From: Bacteroidales bacterium
GTDB taxonomy: Bacteria > Bacteroidota > Bacteroidia > Bacteroidales > F082
DNA: 64,000 bases
Reading direction: 5' to 3'
Assembly: GCA_017427985.1 (NCBI GenBank)
Contig: JAFRRS010000015.1
Span: 153,676 to 217,675 of the forward strand
Shown here: in pieces, positions 1 through 8,780 of the stretch
How the letters are laid out: each line of letters starts with the position of its first letter
How positions within the stretch are numbered: the stretch's first letter is position 1
The notes under the pieces: model-generated
The model's database searches: none
Told to the model about the DNA's origin: nothing
What the model saw: only the letters and a program-made list of their open reading frames with translations
Translations under genes and position numbers: made by a program

Positions 1-1688
1 TCAAGTTGAAGAGCGGGGACGTCCATTTTTGTCTTTTTCCTGATTCCGTTGAGTTTCTCACGAAGAGCCGACGGCTTCTCCGACTGCATCATCTCAACGG
101 ATGTATAGTTTTGTTTCACAAGCACTTCCGCCCAGACCTCAGGCACGCCTACAGCCATAAAATCTTCTTTTGTGGCGACTTTCTTGTGCACCTCAGGACG
201 CATCGTAGGGAAGAGAAGCACTTCCTGAATCTGAGTCTGACCTGTAAGAAGCATCACGAAGCGGTCGATGCCGATGCCCATTCCAGATGTTGGAGGCATA
301 CCATATTCAAGTGCGCGGAGGAAGTCCTGGTCGATGAGCATAGCCTCGTCGTCACCGCGGCCGGCGAGTTTCATCTGCTCCTCGAAACGTGCACGTTGGT
401 CGATAGGGTCATTAAGCTCGGTGTAAGCGTTAGCCACTTCCTTGCCGTTTATCATCAGCTCAAAACGCTCGGTGAGTTCAGGGTTGTTACGGTGACGTTT
501 GCACAGCGGTGACATCTCAACAGGATAGTCGGTGATGAAGGTCGGCTGGATGTAGTTGCCTTCGCATTTTGCACCGAAGATCTCGTCGATAAGTTTGCCC
601 TTGCCCATCGACTCGTCGATTTCGACTTCAAGTTTCTTGCACACCTCGCGAAGCTGCTCCTCGTTCATTCCGTTGATGTCGATGCCAGTGTTTTCTTTGA
701 TTGAGTCAATCATCGAGATACGTTTGAACGGGCGTTTCAGGCTGATTTCCTTATCGCCGACATGCAGAGTGTCGGTGCCGAGCACGTCGTGGGCGCAACG
801 GCAGATCATCTCTTCGGTGAAGTCCATCATCCAGAGATAATCCTTGTAGGCGACATATATCTCAAGTCCAGTAAACTCTGGGTTATGCGAGCGGTCCATG
901 CCCTCGTTACGGAAGTTACGCGAAAACTCGTAAACGCCGTCGAAGCCACCCACGATGAGACGTTTCAGATACAACTCATCTGCAATTCTCAAATACATCG
1001 GGATGTCGAGGGCGTTGTGATGTGTCACGAACGGACGTGCCGAAGCGCCACCTGGAATTGGCTGAAGAACAGGTGTCTCAACTTCAAGATAGCCGTTCTC
1101 GTTGAAGAAATGGCGGATGCTGTCGATAGCCTTGGTACGTTTGATGAAAATATCCTTAACCCTGTCATTTACAACAAGGTCGACATAACGCATACGATAA
1201 CGCAGTTCCGGATCGTTGAATTCATCGTATTTCACTCCGTCTTTCTCCTTCACTATCGGCAACGGGCGCAGACTCTTGCTGAGCACTGTCATTTCCTTCA
1301 CGTGGATGGAAATCTCACCCATCTGAGTACGGAACACAAAGCCTTTCACTCCTATGAAATCGCCGATGTCGAGAAGACGTTTGAACACCACATTGTACAT
1401 TGTTTTGTCTTCTCCAGGGCATATTTCGTCGCGGTTCAGATACAACTGGATACGGCCGTGAGCATCCTGCAGCTCGCAAAATGACGCGGCACCCATGATA
1501 CGACGGCTCATGATACGTCCGCCGATGCTCACATTCTCAAACTTCGCCAAATCATTGTCATCAAACTCATCTTTAATCTGTTTCGTGGTGACATTGACAT
1601 CGTAAGCCGCCTGCGGATATGGGTTTATGCCGAGTTTATAAAGCTCTTGTAAAGAATTTCTCCTAACTTGCTCTTGTTCGTTTAACAT
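1..1688 (-). CDS. lysS: Lysyl-tRNA synthetase, class II (3' end outside window)
   Basis: Charges tRNA-Lys with lysine in the cytoplasm. Reading leftward from the ATG at 1688, the frame stays open to the window edge (562 codons). It shows the N-terminal OB-fold tRNA-binding region ([11 protein letters not shown], then [10 protein letters not shown]) and the class II catalytic core with motif 2 ([18 protein letters not shown]) and motif 3 ([14 protein letters not shown]). Past motif 3 it continues about 65 residues (KMDVPALQL at the edge). This fits the C-terminal extension known in Bacteroidetes LysRS, so it is a partial gene and not a fusion. A TATCTTTG promoter box lies on the minus strand at 1723-1730, giving a leader of about 30 nt. 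Confidence 0.96.
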   Translation of the reverse strand, partial: MLNEQEQVRRNSLQELYKLGINPYPQAAYDVNVTTKQIKDEFDDNDLAKFENVSIGGRIMSRRIMGAASFCELQDAHGRIQLYLNRDEICPGEDKTMYNVVFKRLLDIGDFIGVKGFVFRTQMGEISIHVKEMTVLSKSLRPLPIVKEKDGVKYDEFNDPELRYRMRYVDLVVNDRVKDIFIKRTKAIDSIRHFFNENGYLEVETPVLQPIPGGASARPFVTHHNALDIPMYLRIADELYLKRLIVGGFDGVYEFSRNFRNEGMDRSHNPEFTGLEIYVAYKDYLWMMDFTEEMICRCAHDVLGTDTLHVGDKEISLKRPFKRISMIDSIKENTGIDINGMNEEQLREVCKKLEVEIDESMGKGKLIDEIFGAKCEGNYIQPTFITDYPVEMSPLCKRHRNNPELTERFELMINGKEVANAYTELNDPIDQRARFEEQMKLAGRGDDEAMLIDQDFLRALEYGMPPTSGMGIGIDRFVMLLTGQTQIQEVLLFPTMRPEVHKKVATKEDFMAVGVPEVWAEVLVKQNYTSVEMMQSEKPSALREKLNGIRKKTKMDVPALQL

Positions 1689-1722
1689 TTTTATATTATT
1701 TTTACATATTAATATTTGGGGG

Positions 1723-1730
1723 CAAAGATA
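1723..1730 (-). promoter_or_regulatory. Bacteroidetes -7 promoter box for lysS
   Basis: TATCTTTG read on the minus strand matches the TAnnTTTG consensus and lies about 35 nt upstream of the lysS ATG. Confidence 0.7.
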
Positions 1731-1853
1731 CTAATTTTTCAGAAACATTAAGTAAAAACTGACAATTATTTATAAACAATCTTGTCGCAAAAAATTTTCA
1801 AAAAAAACAAAAAAATTTTTATTTATTTTGTAGTTTTTATGAAAAATATGTAC

Positions 1854-1861
1854 TATCTTTG
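1854..1861 (+). promoter_or_regulatory. -7 promoter box for the small T9SS protein
   Basis: TATCTTTG with a TTTTG element ending at 1830, which is acceptable spacing for a Bacteroidetes promoter. The start codon follows at 1900. Confidence 0.65.
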
Positions 1862-1899
1862 CAGCGGTAATTTATGTAAGTCAGAAAATTATATCTAGT

Positions 1900-2682
1900 A
1901 TGAAAAGAAAAAATAAATCGTTCATCGCTATTGCATTGTGTTTCACTGCGTTACTAAGCTCCATCAGTCTAAAAGCACAGGTTGAATTGGAGAACACTTT
2001 TAATGATCATGTGTATTATTACTCGTCTTTGGAGAAATATATTAATGTAACGACAAATAAAAATACCATTTCAATCAATTTGTACAACGGCGACCACTCG
2101 GTGTACAAGTCAATCAACATCACTCCTCCTTACGGATATGATTACTCTGACATCAACTATTATTCACAGACATTGTTCAATGATGACGAGGACATTGAAT
2201 TTCTCGTGACATATTACAATTACAGTGAGGATATGAACAAGATTTCCATCTGCAAGCTGTACAACGAACAGGGTTCAGTGATTGAGGACTTCGGATATTC
2301 ATATTATGTTTATTCGTCATTGTACAACGAAGGTGGTTTCAAATTGAAATTGGAGAAGCGTTTCTATAACAACGACAGCAACAGATTCTATTATTCAACA
2401 GAGGTTTATTCATTGCCTGGAACAGGTTATTCCCTGTCAGAAAACGGCGTTCAGGTGAACAACGCACCTCAGAACACATCGGCTAAGGTCGTCGCTCTTC
2501 CATACTTGTTGAACGGCGGTGAAAGTGCAGATTTGTTCATATACAATATGGAAAACAACCTCGTTGAGAAGAAAGTTGTCGACTCGACATTCGACAGAAT
2601 CATGCTTGACGTTTCAGGTTACGCACCTGGAATCTATTATTATACAGTTGACGGCACAAGCCACAAGTTCATTGTAAAATAA
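1900..2682 (+). CDS. Small secreted protein with T9SS-type C-terminal sorting domain
   Basis: A 260-residue protein. The N-terminus is a Sec signal peptide (basic MKRKNK, a hydrophobic run, then SLKAQ as cleavage site). The middle is Tyr/Asn/Asp-rich (YYYS, NYYSQT, YYNYSED) and I do not recognise its fold. The last ~75 residues resemble a type A T9SS sorting domain: LPYLLNGGESADLFIYNMENN, a VSGYAPGIYYYTV turn and the terminal HKFIVK. It is therefore likely exported across the outer membrane and anchored or released at the surface. It stands alone between its own promoter (1854-1861) and a strong terminator (2706-2737). Function unknown. Confidence 0.8.
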   Translation: MKRKNKSFIAIALCFTALLSSISLKAQVELENTFNDHVYYYSSLEKYINVTTNKNTISINLYNGDHSVYKSINITPPYGYDYSDINYYSQTLFNDDEDIEFLVTYYNYSEDMNKISICKLYNEQGSVIEDFGYSYYVYSSLYNEGGFKLKLEKRFYNNDSNRFYYSTEVYSLPGTGYSLSENGVQVNNAPQNTSAKVVALPYLLNGGESADLFIYNMENNLVEKKVVDSTFDRIMLDVSGYAPGIYYYTVDGTSHKFIVK

Positions 2683-2705
2683 CAAGCAATAAATAAGGAA
2701 ATCTT

Positions 2706-2737
2706 AAAAAGACCGATGCCTGAGGGTGTCGGTTTTT
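2706..2737 (+). terminator. Intrinsic terminator after the small T9SS gene
   Basis: A 9-bp stem with two wobble pairs (2712-2720 with 2725-2733, loop TGAG), preceded by A5 and followed by T5. Confidence 0.8.
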
Positions 2738-2930
2738 ATGTAACTGATAGCATAATAAGTCATCTGCGAGGCTTCCAGACTGCGCTGGTTTGGACCACGT
2801 CGCCCCAGACTGCGCTGCGCTTGTCAGGGGATAAGAGAATGGCGTATCTCCGATACGCTTTTAATTGTTGAATAAAACTTCCAGGTTTTATTATTTTCGT
2901 ATTTTTTGATATTCATTTACTAAAAAACAT
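2738..2930. repeat. Gene-free stretch with short palindromes and a duplicated 13-mer
   Basis: No gene seen. The 13-mer CCAGACTGCGCTG occurs at 2775-2787 and 2805-2817. A perfect 7-bp hairpin GCGTATC-TCC-GATACGC lies at 2842-2858 followed by TTTT, and an 8-bp hairpin AATAAAAC/GTTTTATT at 2871-2892. These look like REP-type intergenic repeats. Confidence 0.55.
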
Positions 2931-2938
2931 TATTTTTG
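2931..2938 (+). promoter_or_regulatory. -7 promoter box ahead of the structured leader
   Basis: TATTTTTG matches TAnnTTTG. Transcription would begin near 2945, about 335 nt before the lipoprotein start at 3281, an unusually long leader for this genome. Confidence 0.6.
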
Positions 2939-2944
2939 CATTTG

Positions 2945-3275
2945 AAATATATTACAAACAAAAATCTTTGCCTATGACAAAATAGCAGTTATTTCTGCAC
3001 ACACTATAAAAACATATTGGAAAAAGCGTTAAAAGCTGAATCTTGAGTTTCTGAAAATTCGACACTTTCTATGAAAATCAACCAAAGATAATGCTGATAG
3101 CGCTCATGCATTGCGTGGGCTTTATTCTTATTATTTGGTTGATTTGGTAAGTCGAATACCTCAGGAACTCAATGGAAGCAGAAAGCACCACGCTTTTTCT
3201 GTGTGCCGCAGCCAACAACCGATGGTGCTCAAACAGATTATTAACCAAAGTCCGATAAAGGCGGACGTTAAACAA
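2945..3275 (+). ncRNA. Candidate structured leader or small RNA of unknown family
   Basis: Several stems can be drawn. CAACCAAA 3079-3086 pairs with TTTGGTTG 3134-3141, continues as TAAT 3089-3092 with ATTA 3130-3133, and encloses GCTCATGC 3102-3109 paired with GCGTGGGC 3113-3120 over a 3-nt loop. GGTA 3146-3149 pairs with TACC 3157-3160. AGCACCA 3184-3190 pairs with TGGTGCT 3223-3229. TTAAC 3241-3245 and GTCCG 3250-3254 pair with CGGAC 3262-3266 and GTTAA 3267-3271, ten nt before the start codon. The main hairpin also holds a 19-codon frame (3091-3150) of almost purely hydrophobic residues. I saw no tmRNA, RNase P or tRNA signature. It may act as a cis leader for the genes at 3281-5074 or as a separate RNA. 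Confidence 0.5.
3091..3150 (+). CDS. Possible 19-residue hydrophobic leader peptide
   Basis: ATG 3091 to TAA 3148-3150 encodes MLIALMHCVGFILIIWLIW. It lies inside the strongest hairpin of the structured leader. It could be a membrane micro-peptide, an attenuation-type leader frame, or chance. There is no independent coding evidence. Confidence 0.25.
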   Translation: MLIALMHCVGFILIIWLIW

Positions 3276-3280
3276 AAAAA

Positions 3281-3775
3281 ATGAAAACAACAAGATTTTT
3301 GCTATTTCTAGGATTAGTAATGTTAATGACATCCTGTGTACCAACAGAATATGTGACACGCTACCGTTACGATGAAAACACAACACGTTATATCACACCA
3401 ACAACGCAGCCTACCTTTATCTCTCCCACAATCGCCGACCTTGATATATCATCAACCAAAGTTGTGGAAAGCGAAACATACGATAATACATTGTCATATT
3501 ATGATGTCGACAACCTCAACAAAGGCAATGGCTCTGCCACTTTGGACTATCTGAAAAACCTTACTATTTCAAAGGTGGTGAAAAAACATAATGCAGATGT
3601 TATCGTTGCACCTATTTTCGATGTCAAGACATCAGATGATGCCAAAAAGATTATCATAACCGTCACAGGTTATCCTGCAACATACAAGAACTTCCGTATG
3701 GTAACACCTGCAGATGCCGAGGCATTAAGAGTTTATGGTATTGATATTGCAGCTCCTTCAGTCAAAGTAAAATAA
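3281..3775 (+). CDS. Predicted lipoprotein, function unknown
   Basis: A 164-residue protein with a lipoprotein signal: basic start, hydrophobic run, lipobox MTSC with Cys19. The mature part opens with a Thr/Tyr-rich linker (YVTRYRYDENTTRYITPTTQ). A compact domain follows (residues ~45-160) with LTISKVVKKHNADVIVAPIFDVKT, which reads like a small alpha/beta domain of the kind found in Bacteroidetes periplasmic lipoproteins. I cannot name the family. It is the first gene after the structured leader and is followed 6 nt later by a barrel-like protein, so the two are probably co-transcribed with the third gene up to the terminator at 5093. Confidence 0.8.
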   Translation: MKTTRFLLFLGLVMLMTSCVPTEYVTRYRYDENTTRYITPTTQPTFISPTIADLDISSTKVVESETYDNTLSYYDVDNLNKGNGSATLDYLKNLTISKVVKKHNADVIVAPIFDVKTSDDAKKIIITVTGYPATYKNFRMVTPADAEALRVYGIDIAAPSVKVK

Positions 3776-3781
3776 AGAGTC

Positions 3782-4387
3782 ATGAGCAAAAAAGCAATTA
3801 TTGCATTTGCATTTATCGTATTGTTTGCCACCATAGCAAACGCGCAAGCTGTTGGCACTTACAAAGCGAGCAAAGCCAAAGTCGTCACCGAAAAAATTAA
3901 AAAGCCGCAAAACCCAACGTTTGTTGGGTTTAACGCAGGTATGGCTGCCACTCTAGGTTCTTTGAAAGCTATCAACTTTACAGCAGGTTTAGATCTCGCT
4001 TTTCCCATAGGCACAAGATTTGCCTGGGGTTTTTACATGGGATATCAAACCCCAGCCCAAGCTGATTTAGGGTTGATTTTTGTTCACGGCGATTATACAC
4101 AGGGAGGTGCTTTCATTTGGGGATTTGGTCCAATAGGTAATATTGAATACAGAAAAAACCTTGAATACGAAGGCGTTACATACGAAAGAACATATAGAGC
4201 CGCGTTAGGATTCATGTTCCGCATAGGATTCAAATCAAAATCACCATTGTACTACAATCTCGCAGTATCTAAAGGTAAAGTGAAAAGATTAGACCAATAT
4301 CCAGAGCACAATAACATAGATGACAGCTCTTCTTATGGCATAAACTTAACTGTTGGTTATAGACTTAATACTAAAAGAAAGAACTAA
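3782..4387 (+). CDS. Predicted outer-membrane beta-barrel-like protein
   Basis: A 201-residue protein with a Sec signal peptide (MSKKAIIAFAFIVLFATIANAQA). From residue ~47 it alternates short strands with aromatic ends: FVGFNAGMAATLG, FTAGLDLAFPIG, FAWGFYMGYQ, YRAALGFMFRIGFK, and a last strand YGINLTVGYRL. This pattern suits an 8-stranded outer-membrane barrel. The C-terminal KRKN tail is unusual for a barrel that ends in an aromatic residue. Middle gene of the envelope cluster 3281-5074. Specific function unknown. Confidence 0.7.
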   Translation: MSKKAIIAFAFIVLFATIANAQAVGTYKASKAKVVTEKIKKPQNPTFVGFNAGMAATLGSLKAINFTAGLDLAFPIGTRFAWGFYMGYQTPAQADLGLIFVHGDYTQGGAFIWGFGPIGNIEYRKNLEYEGVTYERTYRAALGFMFRIGFKSKSPLYYNLAVSKGKVKRLDQYPEHNNIDDSSSYGINLTVGYRLNTKRKN

Positions 4388-4399
4388 ATTTATTGAAAG

Positions 4400-5074
4400 A
4401 TGAAAAAGATATTACTAATAATTGTAGCAGTAATGCTGGTAACCACAAGTTGTCATAAGGACTCCGTTAATCCAAAATATATAAAAATAACATATTATGG
4501 TAATGGAGGAACAACCAATAGTGGCGAATCATCTGTACAACAATTGAAGTTAGGCCATTATACTAATATTCAAGCCAACACTTTCAAACTTACGGATAAA
4601 AGGTTTACACATTGGAACACCTTTCAAAATGGAATGGGACAAAACTTTAATCCCGAAGATTACTATTCCACCTATAATTATGACTATTATGGTTATCAGA
4701 ACCCAAATGAGCTTGTTCTGTATGCACAATGGACGGATGATAGAATAATCAACATGTTCACCGGCACTATTGATTTGGTTTCTGGGAAAGTATATCATTT
4801 TTATGACAGCGGCGGACCAGATTCATATTATTCCAATAATGAATACTACACTTTAAAATTAAATGCTCCGCCAGGAAAAAGGATAATTATACATTTTGAC
4901 TCATTTTATACATGTGAAACAGGCGATTACTTGAGCATAGGCTCCGAGTATTATTCTAACAATAATAGTCCTGGAACAATTTATTCAACAGGTTCAAGTA
5001 TAACAATACTTTTTAGAAGTAATTACAGATATGTTGGAGAAGGTTGGGAGGCTAGAATTGCTGTAGTTGATTAA
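4400..5074 (+). CDS. Lipoprotein with InlB-type repeat and CUB-like domain
   Basis: A 224-residue protein with lipobox TTSC (Cys18). Residues ~27-112 match the InlB B-repeat/Flg_new pattern: ITYYGNGGTTNSGES near the start, FTHWNT, and the terminal LYAQWT. Residues ~120-222 look like a CUB domain: DYLSIGSEYYSNN, GTIYSTGSSITILFRSN, and GEGWEARI at the end. Both modules usually mediate protein or glycan contacts at the cell surface. Last gene of the cluster, closed by the terminator at 5093-5126. Domain calls are from motif reading only. Confidence 0.7.
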   Translation: MKKILLIIVAVMLVTTSCHKDSVNPKYIKITYYGNGGTTNSGESSVQQLKLGHYTNIQANTFKLTDKRFTHWNTFQNGMGQNFNPEDYYSTYNYDYYGYQNPNELVLYAQWTDDRIINMFTGTIDLVSGKVYHFYDSGGPDSYYSNNEYYTLKLNAPPGKRIIIHFDSFYTCETGDYLSIGSEYYSNNNSPGTIYSTGSSITILFRSNYRYVGEGWEARIAVVD

Positions 5075-5092
5075 AACAACTAAATGTATATT

Positions 5093-5126
5093 AAAAACCG
5101 ATATCATTAAGATGTCGGTTTTTTTT
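5093..5126 (+). terminator. Intrinsic terminator of the envelope gene cluster
   Basis: A 9-bp stem (5097-5105 with 5111-5119, loop ATTAA) followed by eight T. It resembles the terminator at 2706-2737, with ACCGA/TCGGT at the stem base in both. Confidence 0.85.
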
Positions 5127-5130
5127 ATTT

Positions 5131-5191
5131 CTCCAAATTGCCGAAAAATTTTGCTCCAAATTGCCGAAAAATTTTGCTCCAAATTGCCGAA
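5131..5191. repeat. Tandem 23-bp repeat upstream of recG
   Basis: Two full copies (5131-5153, 5154-5176) and one partial copy (5177-5191) of a unit that begins CTCCAAATTGCCG and ends AATTTTG. The array fills the space between the terminator and the recG -7 box, so it occupies the -33 region and upstream DNA of the recG promoter. Confidence 0.9.
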
Positions 5192-5198
5192 TTTTAAT

Positions 5199-5206
5199 TA
5201 TTTTTG
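5199..5206 (+). promoter_or_regulatory. -7 promoter box for recG
   Basis: TATTTTTG. It gives a start site near 5211 and a leader of about 10 nt to ATG 5221. This supports that ATG over in-frame starts further upstream, which would overlap the promoter. Confidence 0.7.
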
Positions 5207-5220
5207 CAAAAACAATCCTG

Positions 5221-7323
5221 ATGGTTGACCTACTGCAAACGAAAATCGAATATTTGAAGGGCGTGGGGCCGAAACGGGCGGAGATGCTGAATAAGGAGCT
5301 GGGCATTTTCACGTTTCAGGACCTGCTCGATTATTTCCCTTTCAGGTACATCGACCGTTCGCAGATTCATAAGGTGAGGCAGATTTGCGACGATACCGTG
5401 TATTACCAACTTGTGGGAACGGTGAGCAATATGCAATCCTTTGGTGCTCCACGAGTTACGCGAATTACAGCAACTTTCACCGATGACACTGGTTCTATAG
5501 AATTGGTCTGGTTCAAGGGTCTGAAATGGATAAAAAACCGTTTCCAGCCAGGTAAGAAATACCTCATTTTTGGCAAGGCGAGTGTCTTTAACAACCGCTT
5601 CAACTTCACGCACCCCGATGTGGAGGACTACAACCCTGATGACGTGCTCGTTGGAGAGGCTCTTCAAGGCGTTTACAACACTACCGAAAAGATGAAAAAC
5701 GCCGGTCTCGGCACAAAACAACTTGCTAAAATCATAAAAACATGCGTTTTGCAGGTGTGGAACATGATTCCTGAGGTTTTGCCCGAGAGTCTGGTGCTTC
5801 ACGACAAGCTTTTGCCACGAAAAGAGGCGTATTACAAGATACATCTTCCGTCGAACAGCACTGATATTCAACGAGCTACGACGCGTTTGAAATACGAGGA
5901 ACATTTCTTCTTCCAACTTCGTCTTTTGATTCATAAAAAAGACCGTCAGTTAAACACTAAAAGCGTTGTGTTTAAACAAGTTGGCGATTATTTCAACACC
6001 TTTTACAAAGAACATCTCCCCTTTCCTCTCACCAACGCCCAGAAACGCGTCATCAAGGAGATTCGCGCCGATTTGAAGAGCGGACACCAGATGAACAGGC
6101 TTTTGCAAGGCGATGTCGGAAGCGGAAAAACCATTGTCGCTTTGATGATCATGCTTCTTGCGCTCGACAACGGCTATCAGGCTGCCCTCATGGCACCGAC
6201 AGAAATCCTTGCGACCCAGCATCTTGAAACGCTAAGAGCACAACTCAAAGGCATGGACGTACATTTCGCACTTCTCACAGGAAGCACCAAGCAATCGGAA
6301 CGAAAACAGATTCTCACCGACCTCGCAAACGGCGACCTTCAAATCATCATCGGGACGCATGCTTTGATAGAAGACACTGTAGTTTTCAAGAACTTAGGAT
6401 TATGCATCATCGACGAGCAACATCGTTTCGGGGTGGCACAAAGGGCTTCGTTCTGGGACAAGACCGCATTCCCGCCGCATACTTTAGTTATGACCGCCAC
6501 GCCGATTCCCCGAACCTTAGCTATGACACAATATGGTGATTTGGATGTCTCGAAAATCGATGAGTTGCCACCAGGAAGAAAGCCAGTGAAAACAGTGCAT
6601 GTATTTCAGGAACAACGACTTGCGATTATCGGTTTCATGAAGAAACAGATTGCCGAAGGGCATCAGATTTATGTCGTTTACCCGCTCATCAAAGAGTCGG
6701 AGAAGATGGATTTGATAAACCTGCAGGAGGGATACGAGGCTATGTTGCGCGATTTTCCGGAACCGGACTATCACATCAGTGTGGTGCACGGGCAGATGAA
6801 AAGTGACGACAAAGACTGGGAGATGCAGCGATTTGTGCGCGGCGAGACGCATATCATGATAGCGACTACTGTAATTGAAGTGGGCGTGAACGTGCCGAAC
6901 GCCTCGGTGATGATTATTGAAAATGCCAACAGGTTCGGGCTCTCGCAGCTGCACCAACTTCGCGGCAGGGTCGGACGTGGTGCCGAGCAGTCGTATTGTG
7001 TGCTTATCACCGACCATAAGCTCACGGGCGAGGGCAAGAAACGCATGGAGACGATGGTGAAGACCAACGACGGATTTGAGATTGCGGAAGCAGACTTGCA
7101 ACTGAGAGGTCCAGGAGAGACGCAAGGCACACGGCAGTCTGGCATGATTGAAATGAAAATAGGCGACTTCCAATATGACGAGCCAATCATCAGGCACACG
7201 AGAAGAATGGCAAACCTGCTTCTTGACGCAGATCCGATGCTGTCAAAACCTGAGCATTACGCTACAAAACTATATTTCTCGCAGCAGTTCGAACGCGATT
7301 TCGATTGGAGTCGCATAGGATAA
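5221..7323 (+). CDS. recG: ATP-dependent DNA helicase RecG
   Basis: A 700-residue protein that remodels stalled replication forks and branched DNA. The N-terminal wedge domain (~1-160) carries an HhH-like GVGPKRAEMLNKELGI and an OB fold. Helicase motifs follow: Q-like FPLTNAQKR, Walker A GDVGSGKT (~297-304), TAT-type TGSTKQSER, DEQH box IIDEQHRFG, motif III TATPIPRTLA, and the C-terminal motifs VIEVGVNVPNA and QLHQLRGRVGRG, then the TRG region ending in GTRQSG. Length and order are those of the family. The start at 5221 is set by the promoter at 5199-5206. Confidence 0.98.
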   Translation: MVDLLQTKIEYLKGVGPKRAEMLNKELGIFTFQDLLDYFPFRYIDRSQIHKVRQICDDTVYYQLVGTVSNMQSFGAPRVTRITATFTDDTGSIELVWFKGLKWIKNRFQPGKKYLIFGKASVFNNRFNFTHPDVEDYNPDDVLVGEALQGVYNTTEKMKNAGLGTKQLAKIIKTCVLQVWNMIPEVLPESLVLHDKLLPRKEAYYKIHLPSNSTDIQRATTRLKYEEHFFFQLRLLIHKKDRQLNTKSVVFKQVGDYFNTFYKEHLPFPLTNAQKRVIKEIRADLKSGHQMNRLLQGDVGSGKTIVALMIMLLALDNGYQAALMAPTEILATQHLETLRAQLKGMDVHFALLTGSTKQSERKQILTDLANGDLQIIIGTHALIEDTVVFKNLGLCIIDEQHRFGVAQRASFWDKTAFPPHTLVMTATPIPRTLAMTQYGDLDVSKIDELPPGRKPVKTVHVFQEQRLAIIGFMKKQIAEGHQIYVVYPLIKESEKMDLINLQEGYEAMLRDFPEPDYHISVVHGQMKSDDKDWEMQRFVRGETHIMIATTVIEVGVNVPNASVMIIENANRFGLSQLHQLRGRVGRGAEQSYCVLITDHKLTGEGKKRMETMVKTNDGFEIAEADLQLRGPGETQGTRQSGMIEMKIGDFQYDEPIIRHTRRMANLLLDADPMLSKPEHYATKLYFSQQFERDFDWSRIG

Positions 7324-7333
7324 TTTTTTTTAC

Positions 7334-7341
7334 TAATTTTG
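7334..7341 (+). promoter_or_regulatory. -7 promoter box almost touching the deacetylase start codon
   Basis: TAATTTTG ends only 4 nt before ATG 7346. If the box works at the usual distance, the mRNA is leaderless or nearly so. Confidence 0.6.
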
Positions 7342-7345
7342 CAGC

Positions 7346-7969
7346 ATGAGATTGGTCAAACCATCTAAAGTTTTTAGGATTTTTTTCCCTTCGCTGATTT
7401 GGCAAATGCCGAAGACAGACAGCAAGACTATTTATCTCACTTTTGACGATGGACCTCACCCTCTGATAACACCGAAAGTTCTTGAGATTCTTAAAATTTA
7501 CGATGCTAAAGCGACTTTTTTCTGTATTGGTAATAATGTAAAAAAGTATCCGGAAACATTCGAACTAATTAAAAAAGAAGGGCATTCAATCGGTTGCCAC
7601 ACCTTTAATCATGAAAACGGTTGGAAAACAAAAACTGACGAGTATTTAAAATCTTTCTGCGATACCAATGAATTGATACATAGCAATTTATTCCGTCCAC
7701 CGCACGGGAAAATAAAGTATAGTCAACTTGAAAAACTTAGGACGTGGAATGACGCGTCCATACAAGTTATTGCTTGGACAGTCATCGCCTACGATTGGGA
7801 TCATTCTCTTTCACATGAAAATGTGTATCAAAATGTTATAAAAAACGCTGACGATGGTTCAATTATAACATTCCATGACAGCATAAAAGCATACAATAAT
7901 ATGATTTTTGCACTACCTAAAGTTCTGAAATATTATCATAATCTCGGTTTTGAATTCAAAGCATTATAA
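7346..7969 (+). CDS. Polysaccharide deacetylase (NodB-like, CE4)
   Basis: A 207-residue metal-dependent hydrolase of the carbohydrate esterase 4 family, which removes acetyl groups from chitin-like or peptidoglycan sugars. Motif 1 TFDDGPHP (~residues 32-39), motif 2 HxxxH-type GCHTFNHENG, motif 3 RPPHGK, motif 4 around AWTVIAYDWD and motif 5 TFHDS are all present. There is no clear signal peptide; the start VKPSKVFRIFFPSLIW is the conserved N-terminus I associate with this compact Bacteroidetes subfamily. That supports ATG 7346 even though the promoter is almost on top of it. Substrate unknown. Confidence 0.9.
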   Translation: MRLVKPSKVFRIFFPSLIWQMPKTDSKTIYLTFDDGPHPLITPKVLEILKIYDAKATFFCIGNNVKKYPETFELIKKEGHSIGCHTFNHENGWKTKTDEYLKSFCDTNELIHSNLFRPPHGKIKYSQLEKLRTWNDASIQVIAWTVIAYDWDHSLSHENVYQNVIKNADDGSIITFHDSIKAYNNMIFALPKVLKYYHNLGFEFKAL

Positions 7970-7997
7970 TTTTCTTGTTTTGTATTAAAACTTTTTC

Positions 7998-8005
7998 TAT
8001 TTTTG
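7998..8005 (+). promoter_or_regulatory. -7 promoter box for gpmA
   Basis: TATTTTTG, 26 nt before ATG 8032. An in-frame start further upstream (near 7975) would precede the promoter and is rejected. Confidence 0.7.
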
Positions 8006-8031
8006 CAATTCTGAATAAATTTAAGAAAATC

Positions 8032-8778
8032 ATGAAGAAACTTATATTAGTTCGCCACGGCGAAAGTGAATGGAACAAGCTCAACCTTTTCACTGGTTGG
8101 ACAAATGTTGACTTGTCGGAAAAAGGAGTCCAGGAAGCTTTAGAAGCAGGTAAAGCATTGAAAGCCAACGGTTTCAAGCCAGAGATTTGTTATACATCAT
8201 ATCTCAAGAGAGCCATCAAGACACTCAACAACATCCTTGACGTGATGGACATGGACTGGCTTCCTGTTTACAAAAGCTGGCGCTTGAACGAGAAAAGCTA
8301 CGGTCAGTTGCAGGGCTTGAACAAGGTTGATATGGCTAAGAAATACGGTGAAGAGCAGGTCTTGAAATGGCGTCGTTGCTTCGACGTACAGCCACCTGCG
8401 CTTGCAATGGATGACCCGAAGAGTCCTCGTCAAGACCCACGCTACGCTGAGATGACCGACGAACAGATCCCGCTCACCGAGTCGTTGAAAGACACCATCG
8501 CGCGTCTCATGCCATATTATAAAGAGGTGATTCTCAAGGCTTTCGAAAATCATGACCAAGTGATGGTGGTGGCTCACGGCAACAGCTTGCGCGGCATCGT
8601 GAAAGAGCTCCGCAACATGTCGGAAGACGAAATCATCAAATTCAACATCCCGACAGCAATCCCATACATTTTTGAGTTTGACGACAACATGAATCTTCAA
8701 AACAACTACTTCCTTGGCGACCCTGAAGAGATAGCGAAGAAGATGCAAAGTGTTGCAAATCAAGGAAAAGCGAAGTGA
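8032..8778 (+). CDS. gpmA: 2,3-bisphosphoglycerate-dependent phosphoglycerate mutase
   Basis: A 248-residue glycolytic enzyme that interconverts 3- and 2-phosphoglycerate. It starts KKLILVRHGESEWN, with the phospho-histidine RHGE motif at residues 8-11. It continues with LFTGWTNVDLSEKG, YTSYLKRAIKT, WRLNEKSYGQLQG and the second catalytic His in VVAHGNSLRG. Length equals the family norm. It is followed at once by a phosphatase gene (8781) and may be co-transcribed with the run to 10811. Confidence 0.98.
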   Translation: MKKLILVRHGESEWNKLNLFTGWTNVDLSEKGVQEALEAGKALKANGFKPEICYTSYLKRAIKTLNNILDVMDMDWLPVYKSWRLNEKSYGQLQGLNKVDMAKKYGEEQVLKWRRCFDVQPPALAMDDPKSPRQDPRYAEMTDEQIPLTESLKDTIARLMPYYKEVILKAFENHDQVMVVAHGNSLRGIVKELRNMSEDEIIKFNIPTAIPYIFEFDDNMNLQNNYFLGDPEEIAKKMQSVANQGKAK

Positions 8779-8780
8779 TC

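Noticed and set aside
2945..3275. tmRNA, RNase P RNA or tRNA
   Set aside because: No CCA end, tag-peptide frame, T-loop or RNase P core motifs are visible; left as an unknown structured RNA.
3078..3386. Minus-strand open frame of 102 codons
   Set aside because: It lies over the structured leader and the start of the lipoprotein gene, has no promoter and no recognisable protein features.
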